Assembly: GCA_009760855.2 (NCBI GenBank)
Contig: WPIO01000035.1
Span: forward strand, 2,412,001 to 2,476,000
DNA: 64,000 nucleotides
Direction of reading: 5' to 3'
DNA from: Cristatella mucedo
Taxonomy: Eukaryota; Bryozoa; Phylactolaemata; Cristatellidae
Each line of letters starts with the position of its first letter. Positions within the stretch are counted from its first letter, which is position 1. Of this stretch, positions 45,497 through 56,145 are shown piece by piece. The notes beneath the pieces are model-generated. The model was not told the DNA's origin and ran no database searches. It was given only the letters and a program-made list of their open reading frames with translations. A program made the position numbers and the translations under genes.

Positions 45497-47231
45497 CACG
45501 TGAACACAAGACGCTGTTTGATCAGGATTGGAAAAATAGGATTCGAGCCACGCAAGTGCTTCCTTTGCCAGACCGATCGCTGTTCTCGAGCGTTCAAGTA
45601 GAATATCACGATAAGAGTGTCAAATGCAGCTGATAGCTATAGCAGGACTAGGTCAGTGACATTATCACTACCGTTAATGCTTAGGACGTCGTTGGTCACG
45701 CGGTGGAGATAGGTTCATTGTAATAGTGTCCCTGGAATCCCGAGTAACATTTTCTGCCAATTTAATCCCGTCGATTGCTCCAAAAGCTGCTTTTCGACAA
45801 AATTTTCGAGAATCTTTGGCAAAAAGGTATGAGAGAGATGGGGCCATAGTTACCAGAACCTCCGATACGAATCAAGGCTTTTGAAGTATCAGTTGAACTA
45901 TCGCCGATTAAACAGAACTTTAAAGAACCCCTTTATTTAGAGCAGCATTAAAAACCTGAGTTATGTTATGGACTGAATTAATTTTAGACAGCTGCAGATT
46001 AGTGACTACATTCGATGACGAGCTCTTTTTACCAGACTTTATTAAGGTAGCCACTTCGTGTGCAGACACATCAAGTACGGATAATTTCTTAAAGAGATGT
46101 TAACAGATTTTGGCTCATCACTTGCTGTAGTCGGAGGGAGCTTTTTGGAGGCATGGATATGAACAGCTTTTTGACGGAAAATAATGTAAACTAATCTGCT
46201 GAGCAGTGAATATCCGCTAGTTAGATAGACACCTCAAAATTATCACGCAAATGATTCACCGAATTGTCAATACATTGCTGATTTAACTGAAAGAAGAGCA
46301 ATTTGCGAGTTAAAAATGAAGTCTTGACTTTTCTAATTTTCCGTCTATACATTTACACGGATGTAGTTTTTCAAAATATGCGATTTTAGATCAGCGTAAG
46401 ACCCAAATTTTGTAAAGCGGCGTTCAAGCCTGCACTCTGCATGGCGCATCTTTGAAGCTTTTGTTACATATAAATTAGTCTCTACTCCTTAAACAGGCAT
46501 CATTTAGATGAGCACACTCGTCGAGAGCAGTCCAAAGTTTCGAGTTTACTGCATCAATGAGGGTATCGAGGCTGCTGGCAGAGTCTGGGTGCCGATCAAG
46601 GAGACCTGCATCACAAAAAGATTTTTAAATTTTCTCAATGTCGATGCCGTTTAAGTTTTGTCGCAAGAACAACTCAACGCTTTCCTGCTCAAACGACTTA
46701 ACACGAACAGTAAACTAGATTGAGCAGTGATCCTAGTACGTAAGCGAGACACACAGCACGGACGGTGAGGCACAGATTTTTTGTATGATCTCGATATCCG
46801 GAGTATGGCCACCGAAATGAGTCGCATGGCTATCACATTGGACCAAAATGAAATTCCCCAGACAATCAGAAATTAACAGACCTGACTGTCACTATATTCT
46901 CTGTGGTCATCGCCTCTAAAATATGATTGTGTTTAACTGAGTTTGCATCGGCAGAAAAACGTGACCGTGGCACACGAAAGTAATGTTAGTCCTCATCGGG
47001 ACTTAATGATCGATGCAGGAGTACGGGGAAAGATGTGAGCTATATGCATTGGAAGTGGCCTTGTGAGCTTGTTCTGGTCAATCTGCAAACTCTTTCCTTG
47101 CTTCTATCGATCGTTGGAGGTTAAATGGCTTAAACGTGCAGTTCATTAATTGGGTCATGCAACTGAAGTGGTTATGGTGCGTTTCTGCAATCGCAACATA
47201 GATCGCACTCTTGTTCAAACATTATTCCGCA

Positions 47232-47970
47232 ATTAATAATAATAATAATAATTCACTTGATAAAGCGCCCTCAGAGAACTTAATCTCTCTAGGCACTTTA
47301 AATTTGCTGCAAAGTGAAATGCAATTGAATGGTAAGTAAAATCATGCTTGAAAAACAAAAAAAATGAATAATATGGTTAGGGGTGACATGCACAGGGTCT
47401 GAATGCAAATGTGGTTAGTGGCAGCATGCACAGCGTCAGCACGCATAAGCACATCAAGGACGAATCACAGGGTCCCGCTAAATGCTGTCCTAAATAGGTG
47501 TGTTTTTAGGTTCCTTTTAAATGTGGTCAGGTCAGGGGATGTTCTGACGCAGGTCGGGAGGGGAGTTCCAGGCTGTGGGAGTATACGAACTAAATGCACG
47601 GTCTCCAAAGGATTTAAGGTTTTTACGAGGTATTTCTAGACTGTTAGATTCCGAAAAGCGGGTGGTACGATGCTTGGCCTGATGGGGTAGTATATCTGAA
47701 AGATAGGCTGGAGCCATAGAATGAAGGGACCTAAAAGTGAGCTGCAAAACCTTGAAGTCAATCCGTTGCTTGACTGGTAGCCAGTGCAGGTCGGCGAGAA
47801 GTGGAGTAATGTGGCAACTGCGACGCTCACGACAGACAAGTCTAGCTGCCGAGTTTTGCACCAGCTGCAATCGCCTGATCGCACATGCTGGTAGGCCAGT
47901 AAGCAGTGAGTTGCAGAAGTGGAGACGGGATGTCACGAATGCATGGACCAACTTAGATGTGGTATCTGTA
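47232..47970 (-). mobile_element. LINE-C copy, C-terminal region to 3' end
   Basis: (AAT)n, AAGCGCCCTCAGAGAACTTA, the 3' UTR block and a 139-codon minus-strand frame with SRLHFCNSLLTGLPACAIR, DLHWLPVKQRIDFKVL and FGDRAFSSY. Very close to the 14.4 kb copy, including the SNSLEIPR variant. It abuts the 5' edge of the LINE-D composite. Confidence 0.92.
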
Positions 47971-48841
47971 TTCGGTAAACTCCTATTATTCCCAAATTAT
48001 TCATGAGTGACAAAATTTATGGATCACGATCTTCCGTTTATCCTCCATACCATTTTTCCTTCGATCTGCCCTCATTCGTGGAACTTTAAAAACACCAAAC
48101 TAGCCAACGTTCTGGATAATTGTAGGCCTCTACTCAGCATAATGCACTGCCTCTACCAGATGGCCCTATTGTTTACTTCAGGCATTACATTAACTGGCAT
48201 TGCTAAGCTCAAGTGTGAATAGATGAATAGGTATACACAGGGTTGGAACTGACTGCCCATCGGCTCACACCTGAACACTATTTTAGGTTGTACCAATGCA
48301 TGCTAGAACCATGGTATATCAATGCATGTACCACTGGTCGAAATATTTCGGGTTCATTTTTAATGCAATCAAACTTAAGCTGAGTTAATTGAAGTCCAAG
48401 TGGCAATATACTTGATTTTAGTCTTAAAAAGTGCAGTTCGCACACAAATTACCGTCAGCCTTCAAGAGCAAAGGGTGATTCAACCGTATCAAATGCATAA
48501 AAACCTACGAAGAAAATAACCAGCTATAACGGTTCAATGAGGACCTGTGTGGACAAAAACTTAAATCATACTTTAGATCACCTGTCAAGCGTCCCTGCAC
48601 CAATGTCATACCTTAGAAATAAGAATTTGACCAAATAATCAAACATATTCTAAATAAATAGGAGCCTATTGCTGAGCACAGTCATATCTTATAGAATTTA
48701 ATCCCATGTTTACACAATAAATACTGTAAAAACTTCCACCGGAAATAGTGGCGCTCTTGCTTTATGCTTAAGAATAAAAAAAAAACAAGTGGAGAGCTTT
48801 TGGTTGGACCTTCGATTACAACTCTGAGATTTCCTCTAAAA
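47971..48841. other. unassigned AT-rich sequence
   Basis: Nothing recognised. Ends with CTCTAAAA, the candidate MITE target-site duplication. Confidence 0.5.
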
Positions 48842-49029
48842 TTAGCGGTTCTCAATCTGTGAGTTGCAACCCCTTTGGGGGTCGAACGACCCTTTCACAG
48901 GGGTCGCCTAAGACCATCGGAGAACATGTATTTCCGCATTTTGCATGCGATAATTTTATGGTTGGGGGTCGCCATAACATGAGGAACTGTATTTAAGGGT
49001 TGCGGCATTAGGAAGGTTGAGAACCACTT
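48842..49029. mobile_element. SPIN-like non-autonomous hAT element (MITE), 188 bp
   Basis: The ends are AGCGGTTCTCAA and TTGAGAACCACT, near-perfect terminal inverted repeats. The interior holds GGGGGTCGAACGACCCTTTC, ACAGGGGTCGCCTAAGACCA, ATAATTTTATGGTTGGGGGTCGCC and AACATGAGGAACTGTATT. From memory these are characteristic of the SPIN (Space Invader) hAT MITEs of tetrapods. The flanking 8-mers CTCTAAAA (48834-48841) and CTCTAAAC (49030-49037) match at 7 of 8 and fit the hAT target preference nTCTAGAn. Length is typical of a deletion derivative without transposase. The GTCG-containing palindrome GGGTCGAACGACCC lies in the left half. Confidence 0.88.
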
Positions 49030-49208
49030 CTCTAAACCATCGACGGGCCTTAATCTTCTAACTGAAATAAGTCATTGCAAAATATAGAAGCGTTCTTAAG
49101 TTGTGCCCCCCACCCGTAAATTAATCGGCTCAATTAGGCTATATTAGCTGCGAGGTTGTACAAAACAGATGAACTGCCTTTGCCATGCACCTAAAAAGAG
49201 CCTTATAG
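49030..49208. other. unassigned sequence
   Basis: Nothing recognised beyond the first eight bases (right target-site duplication of the MITE). Confidence 0.5.
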
Positions 49209-49264
49209 ACTCTAGTGCAGGTCGCCGAGAAGTGGTGTAACGTGGCAACTGCGACGCTCACGAC
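49209..49264 (-). mobile_element. internal LINE-C fragment, 56 bp
   Basis: AGTGCAGGTCGCCGAGAAGT and GTGGCAACTGCGACGCTCAC match the LINE-C C-terminal coding region (HWLPV...) exactly as in the 47.8 kb copy. Isolated internal piece with no tail, so probably moved by deletion or repair. Confidence 0.85.
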
Positions 49265-49848
49265 GAAAGGACAAAATCAATTGATACTTATTACGTTCCT
49301 CGTGTAATTGGATATGAAGTTTGCAGAATATTAACGATTTTGAAGCGAGAGCAAGAGAAGCTTAGAAAGACTGGGAACAAACGCCACGCTTTATTCGGGT
49401 CTCTTCTTAGGCTAGCTGCATTTGCACCTAGAAGACTTGTGAGTTTTTTCTATTTCAGCTAGCTGTAGGCGAATGCATGCACGGTGCAACCCGTAGGCCG
49501 TTTTCGACGAGGTAAGGGAGGTAGTTGGATCCTTGGTTTGCCCTGGTAAGACGTTGCCTCTGGTATGAGTTGCTACGATTTTTGCTTTTCTTATGCACTG
49601 GGGCAGTGGCATTACATAGATGACAGCCCAGAGACAAGACTACCTTTGGACTACTTCAGGCCAGTACTGCACCACGATGCACCACTACATAGCCATCCAA
49701 GAACAGGCTGTCTGTCAATTTTTCAAAGCCCGAATGGCAACAAGATCAACTGTGAATAATTTGATTTTGCTCATATTAAACGCTAGTCAGTCGCTATTTT
49801 TTTAGTCGTTCTGTCGCCGCTGTGTGACAGAAATCCGGTATACAGGTT
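49265..49848. other. unassigned; overlapping weak frames
   Basis: Minus-strand frames at 49412-49612 and 49455-49637 overlap in different phases. No family recognised. Confidence 0.45.
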
Positions 49849-49928
49849 TGTGTGTGTGTGTGTGTGTGTGCACGCGCGTGCGTGCGTGCGCGCGTGTGTG
49901 TGTGTGTGTGTGTGTGTGTGAGCGCGCG
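49849..49928. repeat. (TG)n/(CG) microsatellite
   Basis: TG units with a central CGCGCGTGCGTG block and a GCGCGCG right edge; alternating purine-pyrimidine throughout, a Z-DNA-prone pattern. Confidence 0.96.
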
Positions 49929-50044
49929 AGCATGTAATTACATACAATGTCAAGAAATTGCTCGAGGAAATATTGCTAAACTACAACTCGGTGCCCCATA
50001 TTACCTAAAATATTGAGCTTGATTATGCATCACCAAGTGTCGTG

Positions 50045-50208
50045 AGCCGTAATGGCTCACTGGGTAAGGCGGTTGCTTTTCACGACCTCGGCCCGAGGTC
50101 GTGGGTTCGATTCCTGCGGTGGGCGATTCTTTATCGCCACTGCAAGCGGTGGTGATAGCCGTAAAGGCTCTTCTGTCGCTATAAAAAAAGAGGCTGTTTA
50201 ATCAGCCA
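50045..50208 (+). mobile_element. SINE-B, best-preserved copy
   Basis: A box TGGCTCACTGG (fits TRGYNNANNGG), then GTAAGGCGGTTGCTTTTCACGACC; B box GGTTCGATTCC perfect; body CGCCACTGCAAGCGGTGGTG ATAGCCG; tail AAAGGCTCTTCTGTCGCTAT...AGAGGCTGTTTAATCAGC. An RNA polymerase III promoter could still be active. The GACCTCGGCCCGAGGTC inverted repeat replaces part of the tRNA anticodon/variable region. Confidence 0.95.
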
Positions 50209-51424
50209 AGATTTTATTTTTACCGACCAAGGAGCATAACCATTTGCTTGCGATAGAAGGCTGGCGTTTGTTGGTACGAGCACTGGGCTACCTCGACCAC
50301 TTCATTTCTATCGTTGTTGTGAGGCAAGGGTTCCAGTCTAAGTAGCCTTGCAAAGCTTTTCTTTCAAAGATTGTATGGTCTGTACAGAAAGGTCAACACG
50401 CTGGATGTGTAGGCGAGTAATTTCGCTTGATCTATTCAAGTTTTTTGGCAGCTTGAAACTGAATTCTCGCAGGTAGTCTGCATGATTACCGGTTTCCCTA
50501 TTAAATGGGGGTTGAGCTCAAGTCGGGCGCAGCTGCAACAGCTCTAGACCCGATCTCAGAGACTGCTGCTGCAACCCACAGCCCGCCCCGCCCCGCCGCT
50601 ACTTCTGATGTCGCTCCTATAATACTCAGAGAGACGCGTATTACAGCTCTCCACCATCCAAATATGAGCATGAACTGTACAAAAATTGCTTCGCAATTAT
50701 CGTCGGAGTAGCTGTAATGATAATTCGCAATAGTCGTCGAAGCTGCCGAAGCTGCTGCATTGTAACGACTTCGAGACGACCTTCTCTTTGGCTTAAAGAT
50801 TGGATCATACCCTTGCACCCTTGCCTACCTATCCGACATACGAAAAGAGCTCATCCGGTCACGTGCTCTTGTGCCCAAGCCGCTCCTCGGCTTCCAATCA
50901 TCTCGCCGTCTATTCGGCGAGCTAAATTGAAATCTTTAGTTGAACGGGCCATCGGTTCATTTTCGACGGAATACTCTATTTTTTTGCTCGTTTTCTATCG
51001 CCGCCTGAACTAAATTTGCACAATTTAAGTCACCGCTAAAGGAGCATCTGTTCCACTGAGCTTTTTGCTACGACACACCTAATAAACTCGTCTTTTTATT
51101 TCCGCTTGCTTTGCGCGCTTGCCTGGGCATTATTCCGTACATTAGACGGCAGATTGCAGTCAATATCAGCGACGGCTCTCGGTGCGATGAAAGTATAGAG
51201 ACTACAGCCTAAACAATCGGCGTAAAGATGCTGCCTAAAAATCCGCAGTAGATATTTTTGAGCCTGCAGAGCTGTCGAAGCCTGCTGCCTACACTTACCA
51301 TCCACGCTAGGGTATGTTTTCTATATTATCCTGGCTGAGGGAAGCCTCAATTCAAAGATAATGCAGTGAAGCGGCTACATTCTAAATTAGACAGGCTATG
51401 GTAGTTGCTATAGATTAGATAGGT
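50209..51424. other. unassigned; contains second arm of a diverged repeat pair
   Basis: About 51025-51155 resembles 1262-1385. A 105-codon minus-strand frame (50501-50818) is Ser/Ala-rich without a domain. Confidence 0.45.
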
Positions 51425-51583
51425 AGCCGTGATTGCACACTAGGTAAGGTGGTTGCTTTTCACGGCCTCGGTGCCGCGAGGTCGTGTGTTCGAATCCTGC
51501 TGTGGGCCATCCTTTATAACGGCTGCAAGAGGTGGTAATAGCCATAAAGGCTCTTCTGTCGCTATACAAAAGAGGCTGTTAAA
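51425..51583 (+). mobile_element. SINE-B
   Basis: A-box region GATTGCACACTAGGTAAGGTGG, B box GTTCGAATCC, and tail CATAAAGGCTCTTCTGTCGC TAT...AGAGGCTGTTAAAATA. The fold-back TA array starts directly after the tail. Confidence 0.93.
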
Positions 51584-51601
51584 ATATATATATATGTATA
51601 T

Positions 51602-51755
<154 letters not shown>

Positions 51756-52407
51756 TGCTCCTGAGTTACCCTGGTTTTAACTATTAGGAACTAAGTACGT
51801 TATAATCTAGGGCTTGGATCTTTTTAAAGAAACAATTGCCTGAAGTGATATTGATTAATTTCGTGCCCGATACTCATTACATATGGCCTCCCAAGTACTG
51901 CCACGCATTCCATTTCTCAGGGTTCTATACAAAGGAATCGCATTATTATTAGTTTTAAGTTATTAATATCTACAAAATAAAGAAATTGACTCGCTTTTAA
52001 AGCATTCTTGATTCTAATTCTGCTTTGACACGTTCCCATTACTTGCATGCATAGGTGAGGCAGGCCTCTACAACTAAGTAGGTGACGCTAGTTCCGCCAG
52101 TTTCTGTCAAGTGTTTGCAATGACTAGCATCCATTATGTAAACTATGTTGGTACGACAGAATTTAGCTCCAAAGTCGTTTCTCACGCGCGCGTAATAATT
52201 CGTAGGTCTCTTGTTAGTTTCACATTGAATGCTCGTGAATGCATTATCGGAGGATGATGTGAGTTCTTTTCCGGCTTTCACGAGCTTCTATTTTAAAATG
52301 TTCCGAGTAAGCCACAAGTGCAGAGGTAGGTTGGGTGAATACATTGGTTTTGCTAACAAAGAAGTCTGGAAGCCGATTTCTATGACAGCCATGTGCCAAT
52401 CGTTTCA
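51756..52407. other. unassigned AT-rich sequence
   Basis: Nothing recognised. Confidence 0.5.
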
Positions 52408-52416
52408 CGCACACAC

Positions 52417-52458
<42 letters not shown>

Positions 52459-52497
52459 ACACACACACACACACACATACACACACACATACACACA
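52408..52497. repeat. (CA)n microsatellite
   Basis: About 45 CA units with a few TA/CG substitutions. Confidence 0.97.
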
Positions 52498-52977
52498 TAA
52501 TTGTACAGGTTTAGCACATTTCTTCTTCTTTTCATTGGAGCGGCGCCTAGACTATCTAAGTGAATGGTTTGGACGCTTGAGAAATAATTAATTGTAGCAG
52601 CATTAAAAAGATAAGCGTCGAGCAGCAAAGACTTATGCCAGCTGACAGGGGAACGACGAAGGGGAGAGCTGTAAGGAATCGCCTTGTGCGCAAGCAGACG
52701 AGTCGCTCTGCCATCCGTTTGTACGCAGCAGTACTTCGCTCTTTCTACTCTTAATTCAGCATCACGATTTTAGAGATATTCCCGAAAATATTTTAGGAAG
52801 GAATGAAGCAATTTAATTAAATGGAAGAGAATCGGCGTAAAAGTAATTTTTAATTGCTACCGCGTTCCTCACAGCCACCGTATCCTACCTATAGTGCCTT
52901 CCAGACCCAAGACCTCGCTGCGAAAATCATTCGTGCCTCCACCGCCGATCCGCCCAAATAGCAAAATAATAAAAATA
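52498..52977. other. unassigned sequence
   Basis: Nothing recognised. Confidence 0.5.
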
Positions 52978-53128
52978 TATTTAATTTACTGCTATAGCGT
53001 TCCTAGAGAACTTAATCTCTGTCCAGACGCTTCACATACGCCACAGGCTTGAGCCCACGACCTCGGCCATTCAATACATTTACCTTGACCTCGGTCGGGC
53101 GAGCACCTTGGCCACTGGGCCAAACCAT
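52978..53128 (-). mobile_element. SINE-A, antisense, with internal duplication
   Basis: TATAGCGTTCCTAGAGAACT TAATCTCTGT is the complement of the tail; GGCTTGAGCCCACGACCTCGGCC is the B-box side; an extra ~20 bp (CATTCAATACATTTACCTTG) separates it from CTCGGTCGGGCGAGCACCTT at the A-box side. Confidence 0.82.
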
Positions 53129-53608
53129 CACAAGCATTTAGGGTTGCGAAGTACGTCCGTGGAATGTGGCTAGCGGATGCCGAAGCCGCCAGCCCGTTGC
53201 TCTGAAGGCCATTAACTACAGTATTCGTGTTGCTAACGCTACTGCGACGCCCTGAGCTTGGCGTGCTAATGCGACGCGCGAGCCGGCAGTTCGCGACCGA
53301 CTCGGCATTCGTCAAACTCGCGGGCTCGCTAACGGCGCGAGCAAGTTCTAAGCGGAGCTCGCTAAGCGCGCTAAGCGCCGACCCGACGAAAATTGCCCAC
53401 AGCTGCCAGCTATCTAGTGCCGCCTTTGTAAAAAAACGACTACCGGCCTGAGAATACTTTCATAGACGGTCTAGTCAACGAACCGGAGACACGCTCCGGT
53501 GCTATGCACCTGCGCCTACTCCTGCCCTTCGTTCAGCCCAGGAAAATGCCAAACGCTCGGAAGTCGCAGGGCTCGACTGCCAGGAATTTGCCGCGGTCGG
53601 CAGCTCCT

Positions 53609-53660
53609 AGCGCATTTTTTGCAGAGGGAAGAGATTTAGTTCTCTCACGGTGCTATTAAA
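53609..53660 (+). mobile_element. diverged SINE-A/LINE-C terminal tail
   Basis: AGCGCATTTTTTGCAGAGGG AAGAGATTTAGTTCTCTCACGGTGCT keeps the AGAGAT...GTTCTCT hairpin core. Too short to tell SINE-A from LINE-C. Confidence 0.5.
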
Positions 53661-54036
53661 AGTCGCATCGTCATTGAACCTTTAGCTGCACACGACAGAC
53701 GGACAGCCTCTCCCGGCTGGCTAGCGCGATTAGGCGGAAATGGCAGGTGATAATAGATGGGGTTACTAATTTAACGTATTTCGTAGCTGCTCGTAAGCTG
53801 GGCCAGCGCCTCTCCTAAAGCCTCGGGGCGCGATCGTGGTTTCCTGCCTCTGCGTAACGCTTCACTAGATGACCGCAGCAGCTCCACAATTACGTCTGCC
53901 TGCTTTCCGAGAACTGTCGCGAAAAGAGGGGCTCGCTGTGCAGGAGGCACCTCGTCGAGGCTCCTCGCCCGCGACTCGTCGAATTCCGCCTAGACGTCTG
54001 CAGCTTTCCACTTTCAGGCGTTCCTGCATCTGCGAC

Positions 54037-54105
54037 GCGATGCTCACAGCAGCAGCTGCAGCTGCGGCAAAGTTCCGCGGCTGCTGCTGCTGCTGTGAGC
54101 ATCGC
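54037..54105. repeat. 69 nt inverted repeat, 31 bp arms, 7 nt loop (pre-miRNA-like)
   Basis: GCGATGCTCACAGCAGCAGC plus TGCAGCTGCGG pairs with CCGCGGCTGCTG plus CTGCTGCTGTGAGCATCGC with two mismatches; the loop is CAAAGTT. Arm and loop lengths fit an animal microRNA precursor, but the (CAG)n/(CTG)n content means a simple-repeat origin is equally possible. Confidence 0.85.
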
Positions 54106-54748
54106 TGCACGCATCGCTGCAGGCGTGTCTGTCGGGAACATCCAAACTGTCGCATCGCACCCACTCGTCAGCAATCTGCGCTCTGGCTCCTCCTCAACCG
54201 GACGACGTTGACGACGTCAACGTTCCGTCGCTCATCGTCGGGTCTCGCCGTAATCGCGCTTAGTCGCGAAACCCATTTATCTGTATTGCTTACTATCCAG
54301 GCCTCACGTCCCCCCCCACGGCAGCAGGCTCTTCTGTCTCTGACTCGGGTCGTTTGCTTGTGCCTCCGACGAACTTCTAACCCTTTGCGCATCGTGCCTT
54401 CCGTTGCTACTCATCCACAGGCGCGAAATTAATACCGAATGATGTCGCGTCGTGTCCTGATTTGATAAAATTCAGAAAGAAGAATTGGGAATTTCGAAGA
54501 AAAATATTTTCAGCACCGCAATCAGAAAACGGCAAAGTGCGAGGTCTTGGATGAACCAAAGGCCCTCCTGCCAAACCCTCTCGAATCTGGCAAACAAGTA
54601 GCCTGCCTGTTTGGCACGCCTTGTAGACTGGCCAAAATGACAGCGTGCCCATTTTGCATAATGTATATCCTTCTCGGATTAATCTTAACTTGCAGCAGTA
54701 ATTCTGGCGTTTCTTTTTTGTAGAACTCTGCAACGCTTGCGATACTTC

Positions 54749-54865
54749 CAAGGTCTGGTGTCGTGGGCTCGAGCTGAGGTCGTGGGCTCGAGCCCCGAGG
54801 CACATGTGAAGCGCCTGAATAAAGATTAAGTTCTCTTGGGGCGCTATATACAAATGAATTATATA
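54749..54865 (+). mobile_element. SINE-A, 5' truncated, duplicated B-box region
   Basis: The unit GTCGTGGGCTCGAGC occurs twice in tandem (54769 and 54779 areas), followed by CCCGAGGCACATGTGAAGCG and the tail CTGAATAAAGATTAAGTTCT CTTGGGGCGC. The A-box end is missing. Confidence 0.88.
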
Positions 54866-55682
54866 CTTGTCGAATCGCATGATGCACCGGTATAATTTTT
54901 CTGGCCAGCACTGTACAGTGGCCCGGCGGTCAGCACGGCTGCTGCTGCGCCGCAGACCAGGTTTCCTTCCCCCCTCGGACGTGCCTCGCGCTCCGAAGCA
55001 ATGGCGGCCACTCTTCGACGACTCGCCGCGTGCGCAAGCACGGCCTTGAGTAATTTACTCAGCGACGCGTGTCCTTTGACAAAACGTCAACGTCTTAAGT
55101 AAGGCTGGATTAGACACTGAACCCTATGTCGAGCGGAGGGAGCGACCTCTCACTGCCCAGCACTATTAGCACAAGTTACGGCTCGTAGCAGCGCTGCGGC
55201 TGATGCGGCGTGGGGCACTTTGATGATGATTTTTTATTAGGCATCTATGAGGCCGTGAGGCGACTAGCTAATGACCTTTCGAAGGCGGCGGGCATGCTTA
55301 TTGATACGCTTTATGGCGGGCATGCGGATTTACGAGAGGCCTCTAGTAGCTGACTCGTGACTTTCGGATGGAAAACGCGTTGCAGCACGGCCATGAATAT
55401 GGCCCGACCGCGAGCCCTTTTGAGGATATGCGTCGGATGTGAGCCGTCGGGTCGGAGCGGTGAGAAATACTTGATTTCTGCACGCGCGACCCAGCGGCAA
55501 TCTCGTCGCTTCGCGCGCGGCGCTGCATGCATGAATGCCTCAATCTGAGCCAGCTTTATTCGTCCGCGAAGTGCAAAGCGCGAGGCGGCGCGAGCGTCGG
55601 ACGCCGGTAGCCGGCCTCGGCCGACGACGGGCTCATCCTTCGAAGGTGCCGGCCGCCGTCGGATGCTCCCTCAAAGATCAAA

Positions 55683-55704
55683 GCTCTGACGCGCGCGTCA
55701 GAGC
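55683..55704. repeat. perfect 22 bp palindrome
   Basis: GCTCTGACGCG joined directly to its reverse complement CGCGTCAGAGC, within CpG-rich sequence. Confidence 0.9.
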
Positions 55705-56057
55705 GGCGCCGGACGTCCGGCTGGCGGCACTGGCGGAATAGCGTAGCTGGCCGCTTTAGCTTTCTGTATTGTTGGCTCCGGCGGCGGCGGCGACTGCTGT
55801 GGCTGCGGCGGCGGCGGCAGTCCTGCAACGGTCGAGGCATTTGCGGCGTGAGACCGGGCGGCTGGCGCATGCATCCCGCGCGGGCTTCATCCGGTTGGTC
55901 AGCGGGATTCGCTGGGGCGCTCGGCTGCAGAGGCACTGCCTAAGCGCGTGCGCACGCGCTATCCCGGGCGAAGAGGCACGCTTGAGACCACACCGAGCGA
56001 GCGTAAAAAATTCGCCAAAAACACCCGTAGCTATCGGGATGGTAATTGCAACAGTAT

Positions 56058-56145
56058 TGAAATACCTACATAGCGTCCGAAGAGAGTTAAATCTCTTTGG
56101 AGACACTTTGCATTTGCCTGAAAGGAAGCTTATCAATTGGTTAGC
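56058..56145 (-). mobile_element. LINE-C terminal fragment, diverged
   Basis: TAGCGTCCGAAGAGAGTTAA ATCTCTTTGG, ACTTTGCATTTGCCTGAAAGGAAGC and CAATTGGTTAGC follow LINE-C antisense order. Confidence 0.7.

Larger units (their letters stand above)
39690..47225 (-). mobile_element. LINE-D composite: one old copy broken by four insertions
   Basis: Minus-strand pieces in correct protein order: 47225-46780, an endonuclease-like part ending in THFGGHTPDIEIIQ (compare THxxGHTLDLxI of CR1/L2 endonucleases); about 45860, NYGPISLIPF (RT start); 45660-45500, LSAAFDTL and ALAWLESYFSN (RT motif A region); 42490-42300, GVPLGWSVLDPLQF-like motif B after one frameshift and FYVDNVPLY (motif C); 41860-41660, WMSTNFFK and DETEVQLTGHPK; 40398-40160, FSRLDYRNSVLASLPKK-like and LQLVMNMAARHV; 40017-39690, the GDRSF/3' region shared with other LINE-D tails. 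Gaps are filled by LINE-C (+) 42828-45496, LINE-C (+) 42118-42290, LINE-C (-) 40399-41655 and SINE-A (+) 40018-40155. That all pieces are one insertion is inferred from order and orientation. Many stops and frameshifts. Confidence 0.65.

Noticed and set aside
50045-50120. Functional tRNA gene
   Set aside because: A and B boxes are present, but no seven-base acceptor stem or anticodon loop closes, and the same unit recurs with a fixed non-tRNA tail; it is a SINE head.
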